A DNA stretch of 64,000 bases from Acrocarpospora macrocephala (lineage in GTDB: Bacteria; Actinomycetota; Actinomycetes; Streptosporangiales; Streptosporangiaceae). Made by a program: the position numbers and the translations under genes. Under the pieces are notes generated by a model. It did not search any database and had not been told where the DNA came from. It saw nothing but the letters and a program-made list of their open reading frames with translations. The stretch lies in NCBI RefSeq assembly GCF_009687865.1, contig NZ_BLAE01000043.1:1-64000 (forward strand), given 5' to 3'. This document shows, one piece after another, positions 34,895 through 44,307 of the stretch (the stretch's first letter is position 1; each line of letters begins with the position of its first letter).

Positions 34895-35914
34895 ATGTCC
34901 GGACGCGTGGAGAAGGTCACGATCGTCAGCGAGCAGCTGCGCGGCAACGCCCTCGGCGACCCGTACGAACGGCCGCTCTGGATCTACCTGCCCCCGGGCT
35001 ACGACGACACCGACGCCCGCTACCCGTCGATCTACGTGCTCCAGGGCTACTCGGGGCAGGTGACGATGTGGGGCAACCGGTCGGCGTGGCGGCGCAACTA
35101 CCCGGAGCTCCTGGACGAGCTGTTCGCCTCGGGCGAGACGCCGCCCGCGATCGTCGTCTTCGTCGACGCCTGGACCCGGCTCGGCGGCAGCCAGTACGTC
35201 GACTCCCCCGGCCACGGCCGCTACCACTCCTACCTGTGCGAGGAGATCGTCCCGTACGTGGACGCCCGCTACCGCACCCTCCCCGAAAAACAGCACCGCG
35301 CGATCACCGGCAAGTCCAGCGGCGGCTACGGCGCGATGATCACCCCCATGCTCCGCCCCGGCCTGTTCGGCGCGCTCGCCACCCACGCGGGAGACGCCCT
35401 CTTCGACGTCCTCTACCTGCGCGACTTCCCCAAAACCGCCCGCACCCTCCGGGACGAGTACGACGGCTCCTGGACGAACTTCCTGGACCGTTTCTTCGCC
35501 ACCGGCGGCCGCTGCCCGGGCCACGACATGATCCTCCTGTACGGCAACGCCGCCTCCTACTCCTCCAACCCCGACGGCACGGTTGACATCCCGTTCGACG
35601 ACCTCGGCCACCTGCTTCCCGAGGTCTGGGACAGATGGCGGGAATATGATCCCGTGACCATGGCGACGGAGCGCCCCGAGGCGCTGCGCGGCCTGCACTC
35701 GATCTGGATCGACGCGGGCACGAGCGACGAATACTTCCTCGACCTGGGCGCGACGGCCTTCCACCGCGCCGTCCAGGCCGCCGGCGTCCCCGCCGAGGAC
35801 GTCGTGTTCGAACTCTTCGACGGCACGCACAGCAACCTTGAACATCGGTACGTCCTGGCCGTCAAGTGGCTCGCTCCCCGCTTGACACCTGAGAACCTCT
35901 CTAGAGAGATATAG
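34895..35914 (+). CDS. Alpha/beta-hydrolase esterase (esterase D / antigen 85-like family)
   Basis: A soluble 339-aa serine hydrolase of the putative-esterase (PF00756-like) family. The oxyanion region is YPSIYVLQGYSG and the nucleophile elbow is GKSSGGYGAM, with Ser in G-x-S-x-G. The C-terminal Asp (SIWIDAGTSDEY) and His (FDGTHSNLEHRY) complete a plausible triad. No signal peptide is seen, so it is probably cytoplasmic despite relationship to secreted mycolyltransferases. I choose the ATG at 34895 (GGAG seven bases upstream); ATGs at 34874 and 34877 are alternatives. It is followed 43 bases later by the TPR/membrane gene on the same strand. Confidence 0.85.
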   Translation: MSGRVEKVTIVSEQLRGNALGDPYERPLWIYLPPGYDDTDARYPSIYVLQGYSGQVTMWGNRSAWRRNYPELLDELFASGETPPAIVVFVDAWTRLGGSQYVDSPGHGRYHSYLCEEIVPYVDARYRTLPEKQHRAITGKSSGGYGAMITPMLRPGLFGALATHAGDALFDVLYLRDFPKTARTLRDEYDGSWTNFLDRFFATGGRCPGHDMILLYGNAASYSSNPDGTVDIPFDDLGHLLPEVWDRWREYDPVTMATERPEALRGLHSIWIDAGTSDEYFLDLGATAFHRAVQAAGVPAEDVVFELFDGTHSNLEHRYVLAVKWLAPRLTPENLSREI

Positions 35915-35957
35915 GTATATGTCCGACACCTAGGCAATCAGGGACAGGCGGCGGATC

Positions 35958-37736
35958 ATGCGTTGGGTGGGGAACGATGCCGAGGAGTCATCCGCGCGTG
36001 CCCGGCGCGAAACCGGTTCCGAGGACTCGGCCCCGAAAGACAGTGCCGACCCTCGGTCCTGGTGCGCGGTTGCGGCTACCAGGCTCGGCCGCGACCAACC
36101 AGAGGCGGCGCTGGAGGCCGCTCGTCAGGCGGTGGATCGTGAACCGCACGGCGAGTGGGGGCACCGCCTGGCGAGCCTCGCCCTGGAGCGCCTGGGCCGC
36201 GCGCGGGAGGCAGTCGACTCGGCCCAGGAGGCGGTGCGGCTGGCGCCGGGCTCCTGGGCCGCGCGGCTGCGCCTCGCCGGCGCGCTGCGGCGCATTCCGG
36301 GCCGCTGGCGCGAGGCGTGGGCGGAGGCCCAGAAGGCCGTCAGGTACGCCCCTGAGGAACCCGGCCCGCATTCCCTCTCCGGGGATCTCGCGCTGGCGCG
36401 AGGCGACCACAGGCGGGCGGCTGCGGCATATCGGGCGGTACTGCGCCGCGATCACGACCACGTCGGGGCCCGGGTGAACCTGGGCCTCACCTTTCTCGGC
36501 TGGGAAGCCCCGGACGTCCACCACGACCCGGCCTGGGAGGTCGACCCGGCCGAGACCGGCCAGGCGAGAAGGGCGTTGCAGGTCTGGTCCTGGCAGGTCA
36601 GGGGGCTGTTGGCGATCGCCATGACGGCCGTGGCCGTGGCCGCCCTGGGTTTCGACCTGCACTTGCAAGCCCAGATCGGCGGCGCGGTCGTGCTGGGCGG
36701 CGTGCTCGCGGTGACGCTCCGGCAGGCCGGAAAAATCCGGATCTGGTCGCACGTCCCCGCCATGCTCGGCCGGGATCTGTGGCTGAGCGTCGCGGTCTCC
36801 GTGGCGTTCTTCGTGATCGCCGCGTACGTGGTCGGCCTGGCCACCCTGCCCGAACCGGACACGATCAGCTGGGCGTGGTCCGGGGCGCTCGGGCTGGTCG
36901 TGTTCAACCCCGTGGCCGTCGGACTGCTCTGGCTGCTGGTGGAGGCGTGGCGAGGACGGCCGGTAAAGGCGCTGACCGAGTTCGCCCTGGCCTCCAGCTC
37001 GCGGGTGGCCCGGCGGAACATGGACGTGGCGTTGTGGATCATCGCGGGCCGCGCCTGGTGGGGGCTGCTGGTCTTGTCGGTGCTGCCGGTCCCCTGGATC
37101 GCGCTGGCCGCGCTGGCGGTGCCGGTGGCGATGGTGCTGGTCGGGCGCAGGGCCAACCTGCGCGGGGTGGTCCGCCGGGACCGCTGGCTGGTGGGGGCGC
37201 TGGGTTTCCTGGTGGCGTCGGCGATCTCTCTGGCGGTGGCGGGCGTCGTCCCGGGGATGGCCCGCGCCTGGCAGGGGGCCTGGCTGGCGCTGCTGGCCGT
37301 GGCGGTGGCGTTCTGCGCGCGGGCGGTCCGGGCCAGGTGGCGGGGCACGCCCGGCCCGTGGCGGGCCGCGCTGACCCGGGTCGAGCTGCCGACCGGGGAC
37401 ATCAGCCCGTCCTCGGACCTGACCGACGAGGTCAGGCACGCGGTCACCTTCTCGCGCAGCGTGGTGCTCTCCTACACCGGCCCGGACGGCCCCCGGTCGA
37501 TCGCGGTGAGCGCGGTGACGTCGGTGAGCCGGTCGGGCGAGCTGCGGGTGATCGCGGGCGAGGAGGCGTGGGAGGCGGTGGAGCGCGACCCCCGGGTGGC
37601 CATCTTCGTCGGCGACCCCCGGTTCTGGGCGGAGGTGACCGGGGTGGCGATCGCCGACAACGAGGTGCTGCGGATCACGCCCAGGGACGTGGTGGTGCGC
37701 GAGTACCCGGGCCGGCAGGCCCGGGTCCGTACCTAG
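35958..37736 (+). CDS. TPR / multi-pass membrane / beta-barrel-tail fusion protein
   Basis: A 592-aa protein of unknown function with three parts. Residues ~30-195 contain about four TPR-like helical pairs (AALEAARQAVDREPHGEWGH, AVDSAQEAVRLAPGSWAARL, AEAQKAVRYAPEEPGPHSLS). Residues ~210-465 contain about eight membrane helices in pairs. The last ~110 residues (VVLSYTGPDGPRSIAVSAVT to VVVREYPG) are beta-rich and resemble a pyridoxamine-phosphate-oxidase-like split barrel, a tentative fold guess. ATG start at 35958. Its stop overlaps the convergent GH1 gene by four bases. Confidence 0.75.
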   Translation: MRWVGNDAEESSARARRETGSEDSAPKDSADPRSWCAVAATRLGRDQPEAALEAARQAVDREPHGEWGHRLASLALERLGRAREAVDSAQEAVRLAPGSWAARLRLAGALRRIPGRWREAWAEAQKAVRYAPEEPGPHSLSGDLALARGDHRRAAAAYRAVLRRDHDHVGARVNLGLTFLGWEAPDVHHDPAWEVDPAETGQARRALQVWSWQVRGLLAIAMTAVAVAALGFDLHLQAQIGGAVVLGGVLAVTLRQAGKIRIWSHVPAMLGRDLWLSVAVSVAFFVIAAYVVGLATLPEPDTISWAWSGALGLVVFNPVAVGLLWLLVEAWRGRPVKALTEFALASSSRVARRNMDVALWIIAGRAWWGLLVLSVLPVPWIALAALAVPVAMVLVGRRANLRGVVRRDRWLVGALGFLVASAISLAVAGVVPGMARAWQGAWLALLAVAVAFCARAVRARWRGTPGPWRAALTRVELPTGDISPSSDLTDEVRHAVTFSRSVVLSYTGPDGPRSIAVSAVTSVSRSGELRVIAGEEAWEAVERDPRVAIFVGDPRFWAEVTGVAIADNEVLRITPRDVVVREYPGRQARVRT

Positions 37737-39034
37737 TCCAGGCCGTTTCTGGCGATGACCTCGCGATACCAGTGGGCGCTGTCCTTGGGGAGTCGTTCCA
37801 GGGACTCGTAGTCGACGCGTACCAGACCGAAACGCTTGTGGTAGCCGCGGGCCCACTCGAAGTTGTCCAGCAGCGACCAGACCAGGTAGCCGCGCAGGTC
37901 GGCGCCCCGCTGGATCGCGTTGTGGGCGGCCCGGAAATGGCCGTCGAGGAAGGCGATGCGGTCGGTGTCGGGGACCCGGCCGTCCTTGACCACGTCGTCG
38001 TAGGCCGCGCCGTTCTCGGTGATCATCAGCGGGGTGCCGGGGTAGTCGCGGCTGATCCGCAGCAGCAGCTCCTCCAGGCCGGAGGGGACCACCTCCCAGC
38101 CCATCTCGGTGGGCACGCCGTGCGGGGGCAGCCAGGCGATGCCCTCGCTGCCGGGATACTCCTCGTGCCCGGGCGAGGCGGGGTCGGCGGCCAGCCGGGC
38201 GATCGTGTAGTAGTTCACGCCGAGCACGTCGATCGCCTCGAACGGCAGATCGTCCAACCCAAGATCAGTAAATTTCGCGATATGGGCGCGGATGTCGTCG
38301 GGGTAGGCGCCGCGCAGGACCGGGTCCAGGAAGAGGCGGTTGGCCAGGCCGTCGATGAGCGTGGTCACCTCGGGGTCGCCGACCGTCGGCGTGAGGTTGA
38401 GCGTCACGCTGACCTCGCCCGCGCCGCCCGCGCGCAGGACCTGCGCGCCCAGCGCGTGCGCGCGCAGCAGGTGGTGCGCGGCCGTGAACGCGGCGGCCGG
38501 ATCGGTCACCCCGGGGGCGTGGCGGCCGGAGCCGTACCCGACGAAGGCCGAGACCCACGGTTCGTTGAGGGTGGTCCAGGTGGCGACCCGGTCCCCCAGG
38601 CGGTGGTGGACGATCTCCGTGTAGTCGGCGAACTTGGCGGCCGTGTCTGGGTTCCGCCAGTCGAGTTCGGCGGGGAGGTCCCAGTGGTAGAGGGTGGCGA
38701 TGGGCGAGATGCGGCGGGCCAGCAACTCGTCCACAAGCCGGTCGTAGAAGTCCAGGCCGGCGGCGTTGAACGTGCCGCCGGGCAGCACGCGCGGCCAGGA
38801 CACCGAGAACCGGTAGGCGTGCAGCCCCAGGTCCTCCATGATCGCGACGTCCTCGCGATACCGGTGGTAGTGGTCGCAGGCGACGTCCCCGGTGTGCCCA
38901 TCGGCCACCTTCCCCGGTGTGTGGCTGAACACGTCCCAGATGGATGGTCCCCGGCCGTCCTCGCGCACCGCTCCTTCGATCTGGTACGACGCGGTGGCCG
39001 CACCCCAAACGAATCCTTGGGGGAAGGTCGTCAA
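37733..39034 (-). CDS. GH1 beta-glucosidase/beta-glycosidase
   Basis: Family 1 retaining glycoside hydrolase, 433 aa, no signal peptide, therefore intracellular. The acid/base Glu158 is in TLNEPW and the nucleophile Glu340 in ITENG. The N-terminal FVWGAATASYQIEGA and the C-terminal LLDNFEWARGYHKRFGL segment are also typical. The TTG at 39034 overlaps the LacI stop (TTGA) and has GGGAG eight bases upstream. It is the third gene of the GH3-LacI-GH1 operon, probably cleaving imported cello-oligosaccharides or other beta-glucosides, and should be controlled by the LacI protein encoded between the two hydrolases. Confidence 0.94.
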   Translation of the reverse strand: MTTFPQGFVWGAATASYQIEGAVREDGRGPSIWDVFSHTPGKVADGHTGDVACDHYHRYREDVAIMEDLGLHAYRFSVSWPRVLPGGTFNAAGLDFYDRLVDELLARRISPIATLYHWDLPAELDWRNPDTAAKFADYTEIVHHRLGDRVATWTTLNEPWVSAFVGYGSGRHAPGVTDPAAAFTAAHHLLRAHALGAQVLRAGGAGEVSVTLNLTPTVGDPEVTTLIDGLANRLFLDPVLRGAYPDDIRAHIAKFTDLGLDDLPFEAIDVLGVNYYTIARLAADPASPGHEEYPGSEGIAWLPPHGVPTEMGWEVVPSGLEELLLRISRDYPGTPLMITENGAAYDDVVKDGRVPDTDRIAFLDGHFRAAHNAIQRGADLRGYLVWSLLDNFEWARGYHKRFGLVRVDYESLERLPKDSAHWYREVIARNGLD

Positions 39035-40032
39035 CGTGTGCTCTCCCTGATCGTGAGTCGTGGTTCCAGCAGCATCGAATCGGCAGGAAGGCCGTCGAGC
39101 TTGGCCATCAGCAGCCTAACCGCCTGATGCCCGACATCCTCGGCCGGAATGAGCACGGAGGTGAGCGCGGGACTCGCCCGTTCCGCGACGTCATCCGGGC
39201 AGATCGCCACCACGGAGACGTCCTCCGGAACCGATCGGCCGAGCGCGCGCAACGCGGCCAGGACGTGCCCGACCGCCGCCTCGTTGTGCACCACCAGACC
39301 GGTCAATCCGGGATGCTGGTCGAAGAGGATCTTCACGGTCTCGGCGACCTCGTCGTAGGTCTCCTCGCACGGCACCGCGACCGATTTCAGGTCCTTCGCC
39401 GCGGCCGTGAACCCGGCCAGCGTGCGCTCGGCGAAACCGGTCCCCCGCTCGTAGACCACGCGCGGCGCGCCCAGCAGCGCGATCTCGCGATGCCCGCCCG
39501 CCGCCAGATGTTCGGCGCACAGCGCCCCCGCCCGCGCGAAGTCCAGGTCCACGCAGGTCAGCCCCTCCGCGTCGGCCGGGAACCCGATCAGCACGCTCGG
39601 CTCGCCCAGCTCGCGCAGCAGCGGCACGCGCGGATCGCGCACCTCCACGTCCATCAGCAGCAGCCCGTCCACCAGCGCGCTCGCCGCCACCCGCTGCAGC
39701 CCCTCCGGGCCCTCGTCGGCGGTCATCAGCAGCACGTCGTGGTCGAACTGCCGGGCGGTGGCCACCACCGAGGTGGCGAACTGCATCAGCACCGGCAGGT
39801 TCATGCCCGCCCGCAGCGGCAGCACCAGCGCGATCACGTTCGCCCGCTTGCTGGCCAGCGCCCGCGCCCCGGCGTTGGGGTGGTATCCCAGCGCGCGCAC
39901 GCTCTCCAGCACGCGCTGCCGGGTGGTCGCGGATATCGCCCGTTTGCCGCTCAGCACGTACGACACGGTGCTGACCGCGACTCCCGCGTGCCTGGCGACG
40001 TCGGCGATGGTCACCGTACGCACCTTCCTCAC
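39031..40032 (-). CDS. LacI-family transcriptional repressor
   Basis: Sugar-responsive regulator, 333 aa. The N-terminal HTH is canonical (TIADVARHAGVAVSTVSYVL, residues 8-27) with the hinge-helix region YHPNAGARALASKRAN, followed by a periplasmic-binding-protein-like effector domain. The GTG at 40032 overlaps the GH3 stop (GTGA); in-frame GTGs at 40023 and 40014 are possible. It sits between two hydrolase genes. The likely operators are the two 14-bp palindromes upstream of the GH3 gene, which implies autoregulation because it lies in the same operon. Confidence 0.93.
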   Translation of the reverse strand: MRKVRTVTIADVARHAGVAVSTVSYVLSGKRAISATTRQRVLESVRALGYHPNAGARALASKRANVIALVLPLRAGMNLPVLMQFATSVVATARQFDHDVLLMTADEGPEGLQRVAASALVDGLLLMDVEVRDPRVPLLRELGEPSVLIGFPADAEGLTCVDLDFARAGALCAEHLAAGGHREIALLGAPRVVYERGTGFAERTLAGFTAAAKDLKSVAVPCEETYDEVAETVKILFDQHPGLTGLVVHNEAAVGHVLAALRALGRSVPEDVSVVAICPDDVAERASPALTSVLIPAEDVGHQAVRLLMAKLDGLPADSMLLEPRLTIRESTR

Positions 40033-42806
40033 CGGCCGAACCCGAGCGTGCGCACCGTGACTCCCTCGTTCTCGAACACCACATAAAGATCGCGCACACC
40101 GGTCGCGGGCGAAAGAGCCGTGGCCGCCTCGACGAAGTCGTGACCGCCCGCCGTCGGCCTGACCGTGACCGTGCCGAGGACCTCGCCGTGCAGAGGATCG
40201 TCCAGGCGCAGGGTCAGCACGCCGCCCTCGGTGCTGGCCGCGCTCAGCACGGCCTGCTCCGGCTTGCCGTCCAGGTCGGCGTCGCGGAACACGATCCAGG
40301 CGCCTGGCCCGGCCGAGCGCACGGCGTCTCCCCGCTCCCTGGCGGCGTCACACAGCACTATTCCGTCGTACTCGTCATGGTCGGCCGCGTCCAGTGCGCG
40401 CAGGTCCCGGGGCGGCACGCGTTCGCCCTTCACGGTGAAGGGCGCGCACAGCCGGATGTCCCGGCTGGAGGAGCCGACGTGCACCTTGTGGGAGGCGTCC
40501 TCGATCGCGAAGCGCCCCCGGGTGACGTCCCAGAACGCCAGGTCCTCGATCGGCACCGGGATCTCGACGGTACGGCTCTCGCCCGGCGCGAGCCGTACCT
40601 TCCGGAAGCCGCGCAAGGCGCGGACCGGCTGTTTGACGCGGGAGCGCTGCTGGTGGGTGTAGACCTGCACGACCTCCTCGCCCGCGCGCCAGCCGGAGTT
40701 CGTCACCGTGACCTGGACGGTCAGAGTGTCGTCGGGGGCCAGGTCGTCGCTGGACAGACTGAGGTCGGAATAGGTGAAGCGGGTGTAGCTGAGGCCGTGG
40801 CCGAACGGGTAGAGGGGCGTGCCCCGGTAATACAGATATGTCGCGTCGGTGGCGATGATGTCGTAGTCGAACAGGTCGGGCAGCTCCCCGGCTGAGCGGT
40901 ACCAGGTCTGGGTGAGGCGGCCGCCCGGGTCGGCGTCGCCGAACAGCACGTCGGCGAGGGCGTGGCCGTATTCCTGGCCGCCGTGCGAGGACCAGAGGAT
41001 CGCGGGCACGTGCGCGTCGGCCCAGGTGACCGCGAACGGGTAGCCGCTGGAGACCACCAGCACGGTCGCCCTGTTCGCCTCGTGCACGGCCCTGACCAGC
41101 TTCTCCTGCCCCTGGGGCAGGGCCAGGTCGGCCCTGTCCTCGGTCTCCCTGCCGTTGACCAGCGGGTGGTCGCCCACCACGACGACGGCCACGTCCGCGT
41201 CCGCGGCGGCCCGGGCGGCCTGCGCGGCGCCGCTCTCGACCAGGTCCACGACGAGCAGGGTGGCCGCGTCCGGGTCGTCGGTGAGGCGGAGCGTGCCGCG
41301 ATCGGCGGTGACGTACTGGTCGGTGGAGATGTGGCGGAGCACGACGCCGCGGAAGCGCTCCTCCATCCGGAAGGTCTGCCTGACCTCCCAGCCGTTCGGG
41401 CCCGGCTGGTCGTTGACCAGCACGCCGTCCTGGCCCACGCTGACGTGCCGGCCGTTGGCGACGCTGCGGAACGCGTACGCCCCGCCGCCCCAGTCGAACA
41501 CGTCGAACTCGGCCGAGGCGCCGATGCCGAGCGGGCCGCCGGTGTAATCGGAGGTGGCGCTGACGTAGCCCTCCTCGGCGCGCAGCGTGATGCGGTCCAC
41601 ACCCTCGCAGTAGACCGTCTCGCACCGCTCGGCGATGCCGTTCCTGGCCGTCACCCGGTACGGCAACGTGCCGCTGTACCAGTCCTCCAGCAGCACGTCG
41701 GCCAGCGGGCCGATCACCGCCACCCGCTTGGGCGCGCAGAGCGGCAGCAGGCCGTCGTTCTTGAGCAGCGTGATCGACTGCCGGGCCGCCTCCCGGGCCA
41801 GGCGCTGGTGCTCGGCGCAGTTGACGACCTCCTCGCTGATCTCCTCCTGCGGTTCCACCGGGTCGAACTCGCCGAGCCTGGTCCGGATGGACAGCGCGTG
41901 CCGGACCGCGGTGTCGATGTCGGCCTCGGTGATCAGGCCGCGGTCGAGGGCGGTCCTGAGGTGACCCAGGGTGGCTTCGGGGTTCGCGTCGTCTTGAGTG
42001 AAGCTGTCCAGGCCCGCTTTGAGCGCGTGTGCGTACGCCTCGGCGGGGTCGGCGTGGTAGGCCTGCATGCCGAAGAGGTTCGCGGGGGCGTACGCGTCGC
42101 TGACCACGAGGACGTCCTCGCCGGTCCACGTGCGCAGGACGTCGTTGATCAGCGGGGACAGGTGCGCAGGGCGGCCGTTGACCAGGTTGTAGCTGGGCAT
42201 CACCGCGACCGCCGCGCCCGACTCGATCGGGGGGCGGAAGGCGCGCAGCTCGTACTCGTGCAGCACCCGGGGTGGCAGGTTGCTGGAGCTGACGCAGCGG
42301 TCGGTCTCGTTGTTGTAGGCCAGGAAGTGCTTGAGCGTCGGCGCGGTCTTCAGCACGGGCCCGTCCCCGCGCAAGCCCGTCGCGTACGCGGTGCCCAGTA
42401 CGCCGGTCAGCCACGGATCCTCGGAGTAGCCCTCCTCGTTGCGCCCCCAGCGCGGATCGCGGAGCGGGTTCACCACCGGAGCCCACACGTTGCGGCCCGC
42501 CCCGGCCGGATCCTTGCGGTGGAAGGCGAGCACCTCGTCCGCCGTCGCCGCGCCCACGCCGCGCACCAGTTCCGGGTTCCAGGTGCTGGCCAGGCCGATC
42601 GCCTGCGGGAACACGGTCGCGGGGCCGAGCCAGGCCAGGCCGTGCAGCGCCTCGGTGCCGGTCCGGAACGGCTTGAGCCCGAGCCGGTCGACCGGCGCCT
42701 GGTACTGGTGCAGCAGGCCGATCTTCTCCGCCAGCGTGAGCCGGGCGACGAGGTCGCTGACCCGGGTCCGCGTGGGCAGGCCTGGATCGCGGAACGGCTC
42801 GGTCAT
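40029..42806 (-). CDS. GH3 beta-glycosidase with inserted domain and C-terminal CBM6-like module
   Basis: A 925-aa family 3 glycoside hydrolase without signal peptide. The N-terminal barrel has the substrate loop KTAPTLKHFLAYNNE and the nucleophile Asp237 in VVSDAYA (SDW is more usual). The C-terminal GH3 domain begins around AARQSITLLKNDGLLPL and is interrupted by a ~130-residue beta-rich insert (about 420-545). A fibronectin III-like domain (VQVTVTNSGWRAGEEVVQVY) follows, and the last ~120 residues end in a CBM6-like motif (GVRDLYVVFENEG). Likely substrates are beta-glucosides or beta-xylosides. First gene of the GH3-LacI-GH1 operon. Confidence 0.92.
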   Translation of the reverse strand: MTEPFRDPGLPTRTRVSDLVARLTLAEKIGLLHQYQAPVDRLGLKPFRTGTEALHGLAWLGPATVFPQAIGLASTWNPELVRGVGAATADEVLAFHRKDPAGAGRNVWAPVVNPLRDPRWGRNEEGYSEDPWLTGVLGTAYATGLRGDGPVLKTAPTLKHFLAYNNETDRCVSSSNLPPRVLHEYELRAFRPPIESGAAVAVMPSYNLVNGRPAHLSPLINDVLRTWTGEDVLVVSDAYAPANLFGMQAYHADPAEAYAHALKAGLDSFTQDDANPEATLGHLRTALDRGLITEADIDTAVRHALSIRTRLGEFDPVEPQEEISEEVVNCAEHQRLAREAARQSITLLKNDGLLPLCAPKRVAVIGPLADVLLEDWYSGTLPYRVTARNGIAERCETVYCEGVDRITLRAEEGYVSATSDYTGGPLGIGASAEFDVFDWGGGAYAFRSVANGRHVSVGQDGVLVNDQPGPNGWEVRQTFRMEERFRGVVLRHISTDQYVTADRGTLRLTDDPDAATLLVVDLVESGAAQAARAAADADVAVVVVGDHPLVNGRETEDRADLALPQGQEKLVRAVHEANRATVLVVSSGYPFAVTWADAHVPAILWSSHGGQEYGHALADVLFGDADPGGRLTQTWYRSAGELPDLFDYDIIATDATYLYYRGTPLYPFGHGLSYTRFTYSDLSLSSDDLAPDDTLTVQVTVTNSGWRAGEEVVQVYTHQQRSRVKQPVRALRGFRKVRLAPGESRTVEIPVPIEDLAFWDVTRGRFAIEDASHKVHVGSSSRDIRLCAPFTVKGERVPPRDLRALDAADHDEYDGIVLCDAARERGDAVRSAGPGAWIVFRDADLDGKPEQAVLSAASTEGGVLTLRLDDPLHGEVLGTVTVRPTAGGHDFVEAATALSPATGVRDLYVVFENEGVTVRTLGFGR

Positions 42807-42828
42807 GTGGATCCACCATCCTCATGTG

Positions 42829-42842
42829 TCGAAGCGCTTCGA
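42829..42842. promoter_or_regulatory. LacI-type operator 1
   Basis: TCGAAGCGCTTCGA, a perfect 14-bp palindrome with the central CG typical of LacI-family sites, centred about 30 bp upstream of the GH3 start codon. Confidence 0.85.
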
Positions 42843-42868
42843 TGGACGGGCAAAAGAAGGCGCTTCTG

Positions 42869-42882
42869 TCGAAGCGCTTCGA
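42869..42882. promoter_or_regulatory. LacI-type operator 2
   Basis: An identical copy of the 14-bp palindrome TCGAAGCGCTTCGA exactly 40 bp (about four helical turns) upstream of operator 1, suiting cooperative binding of two repressor dimers or looping across the promoter. Confidence 0.85.
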
Positions 42883-42963
42883 TAGGTTTCACCCGGATAA
42901 AATCGGCCTCACAACCGAAGGGTCCCGCCTGAACAACCTCCGGTCAAGACCCATTTGTCGGGG

Positions 42964-44175
42964 CTAAGTCAGCGCGGGCAACCGTCCCGAGTCGACGGAA
43001 TCGAGGACCCGGGCCGCGGCTCCGAGCGCGCCCGCGCCGTGGCCGAGCGTGGAGACGACCAGGCGGCAGCCGCCGCCTCCGGGCGCGATCGAGCGGCGGA
43101 ACATCTCCTCCTCCGCGCGCTTGTGCACCCAGGGGGCCAGCGTCACGAAATATCCCCCGAGCACGATGACCTCGGGATTCAGGGTGTTCGCCACGATCGC
43201 CACGCCCTTGCCGAGGTTGTGGCCGACCGAGTCGAGCAGAGCGAGGATCTCGGCGTCGCCCGCGCGGGCCCGCCGCAGGACCTCGTCGAGCTCGGGTTCC
43301 AGCTCCGACGGCGACACGCCTGGCGCGAGCACCGCGCCGATCCCGGCCATGGCCTCCAGGCAGCCGTGCCGGCCGCACTGGCAGAGCGGGCCGCTCGGGT
43401 CGATCTCGATGTGCCCGATCTCGCCGGTATAGCCCTGCCCGCCGCGCCGCAGCCGTCCATCCATGATCACGCCAGCGCCGACGCCGACTTCGCCGGTCAG
43501 GTAGACCAGGTCGTTCACGCCGCCGTGCGGGCCGAAGCGGAGCTCCGCCAGCGCGCCCAGATTGGCGTCGTTGTCGACCATCACCGGAAAGCCCGGATCG
43601 CGCATCGCCTTGGTCAGGTCGCCGCACAGATCGACGTCGCGCCAGCCGAGGTTCGGGGCGAGCCGCACTGAACCGTTCACGTCCACCAGGCCCGGCACCG
43701 CGACCGTGAGGCCGAGCACCTGGCGGGCCTCCTTCGCCATCCGGCTCACCACGCGGCGGGCGATGGCGGCGATTCCGGCCACCGCCTGGCCCGCGGAAGC
43801 CGTACCTCCCGAGAAGGATCGGCGCCAGGACAGCAGCTCCTCGCCCTTCAGGTCGACCGCGACCGCCGTCAGGTAGTCGACGTTGACCTCGATGCCGATC
43901 GCCGCGTACGGCGAGCCGTCCAGCACCAGCATGGTCGCCGGGCGGCCCACCCGGTTCTCGGTGAGGCCGGTCTCGCGGAGCAGGCGCCGGTCGATGAGAT
44001 CGGCCACGAGGCTGGAGACCGTAGCCTTGTTCAGGCCGGTGGACGCGGCGATGTCCGCGCGGGAACAGGGTGAGTTCTCGCGGACGAACCGCAGGACGAC
44101 GGCCAGGTTGGTGGCGCGGACGTCGGTGAAGTCGGCCGGCTGAGGCCCATGGTGCGATGTCTGCGGTGTGATCAA
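42964..44175 (-). CDS. ROK-family transcriptional regulator
   Basis: A 403-aa sugar-responsive repressor. The N-terminal winged HTH is SRADIAASTGLNKATVSSLV. The ROK domain has the zinc-binding motif CQCGRHGC after GYTGEIGHIEID and the sugar-binding VDNDANLGALAE. No ATP-dependent kinase activity is implied. The TTG at 44175 is the first available start and the N-terminus is uncertain. It is divergent from the sugar ABC importer, the usual arrangement for a local ROK repressor; a dyad for it lies between the genes. Confidence 0.92.
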   Translation of the reverse strand: MITPQTSHHGPQPADFTDVRATNLAVVLRFVRENSPCSRADIAASTGLNKATVSSLVADLIDRRLLRETGLTENRVGRPATMLVLDGSPYAAIGIEVNVDYLTAVAVDLKGEELLSWRRSFSGGTASAGQAVAGIAAIARRVVSRMAKEARQVLGLTVAVPGLVDVNGSVRLAPNLGWRDVDLCGDLTKAMRDPGFPVMVDNDANLGALAELRFGPHGGVNDLVYLTGEVGVGAGVIMDGRLRRGGQGYTGEIGHIEIDPSGPLCQCGRHGCLEAMAGIGAVLAPGVSPSELEPELDEVLRRARAGDAEILALLDSVGHNLGKGVAIVANTLNPEVIVLGGYFVTLAPWVHKRAEEEMFRRSIAPGGGGCRLVVSTLGHGAGALGAAARVLDSVDSGRLPALT

Positions 44176-44307
44176 AAGTCAGCCCCGTTCCTGCTCGGGC
44201 TCATCATGCCTCATGTGCCCCCGATCCGGCCTCTGTCATCAATCTGTGATCGGGTCCCGGGGGTCCCGCCGGGGCGAAACCTTGTGGTAACCGCCACCCT
44301 GGACTAA

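Noticed and set aside
35882..35915. TTGACA and TATAGG promoter pair with a CTCTCTAGAGAG palindrome
   Set aside because: Spacing between hexamers is 22 bp and the palindrome lies in the last codons of the esterase; not convincing as a promoter or terminator.
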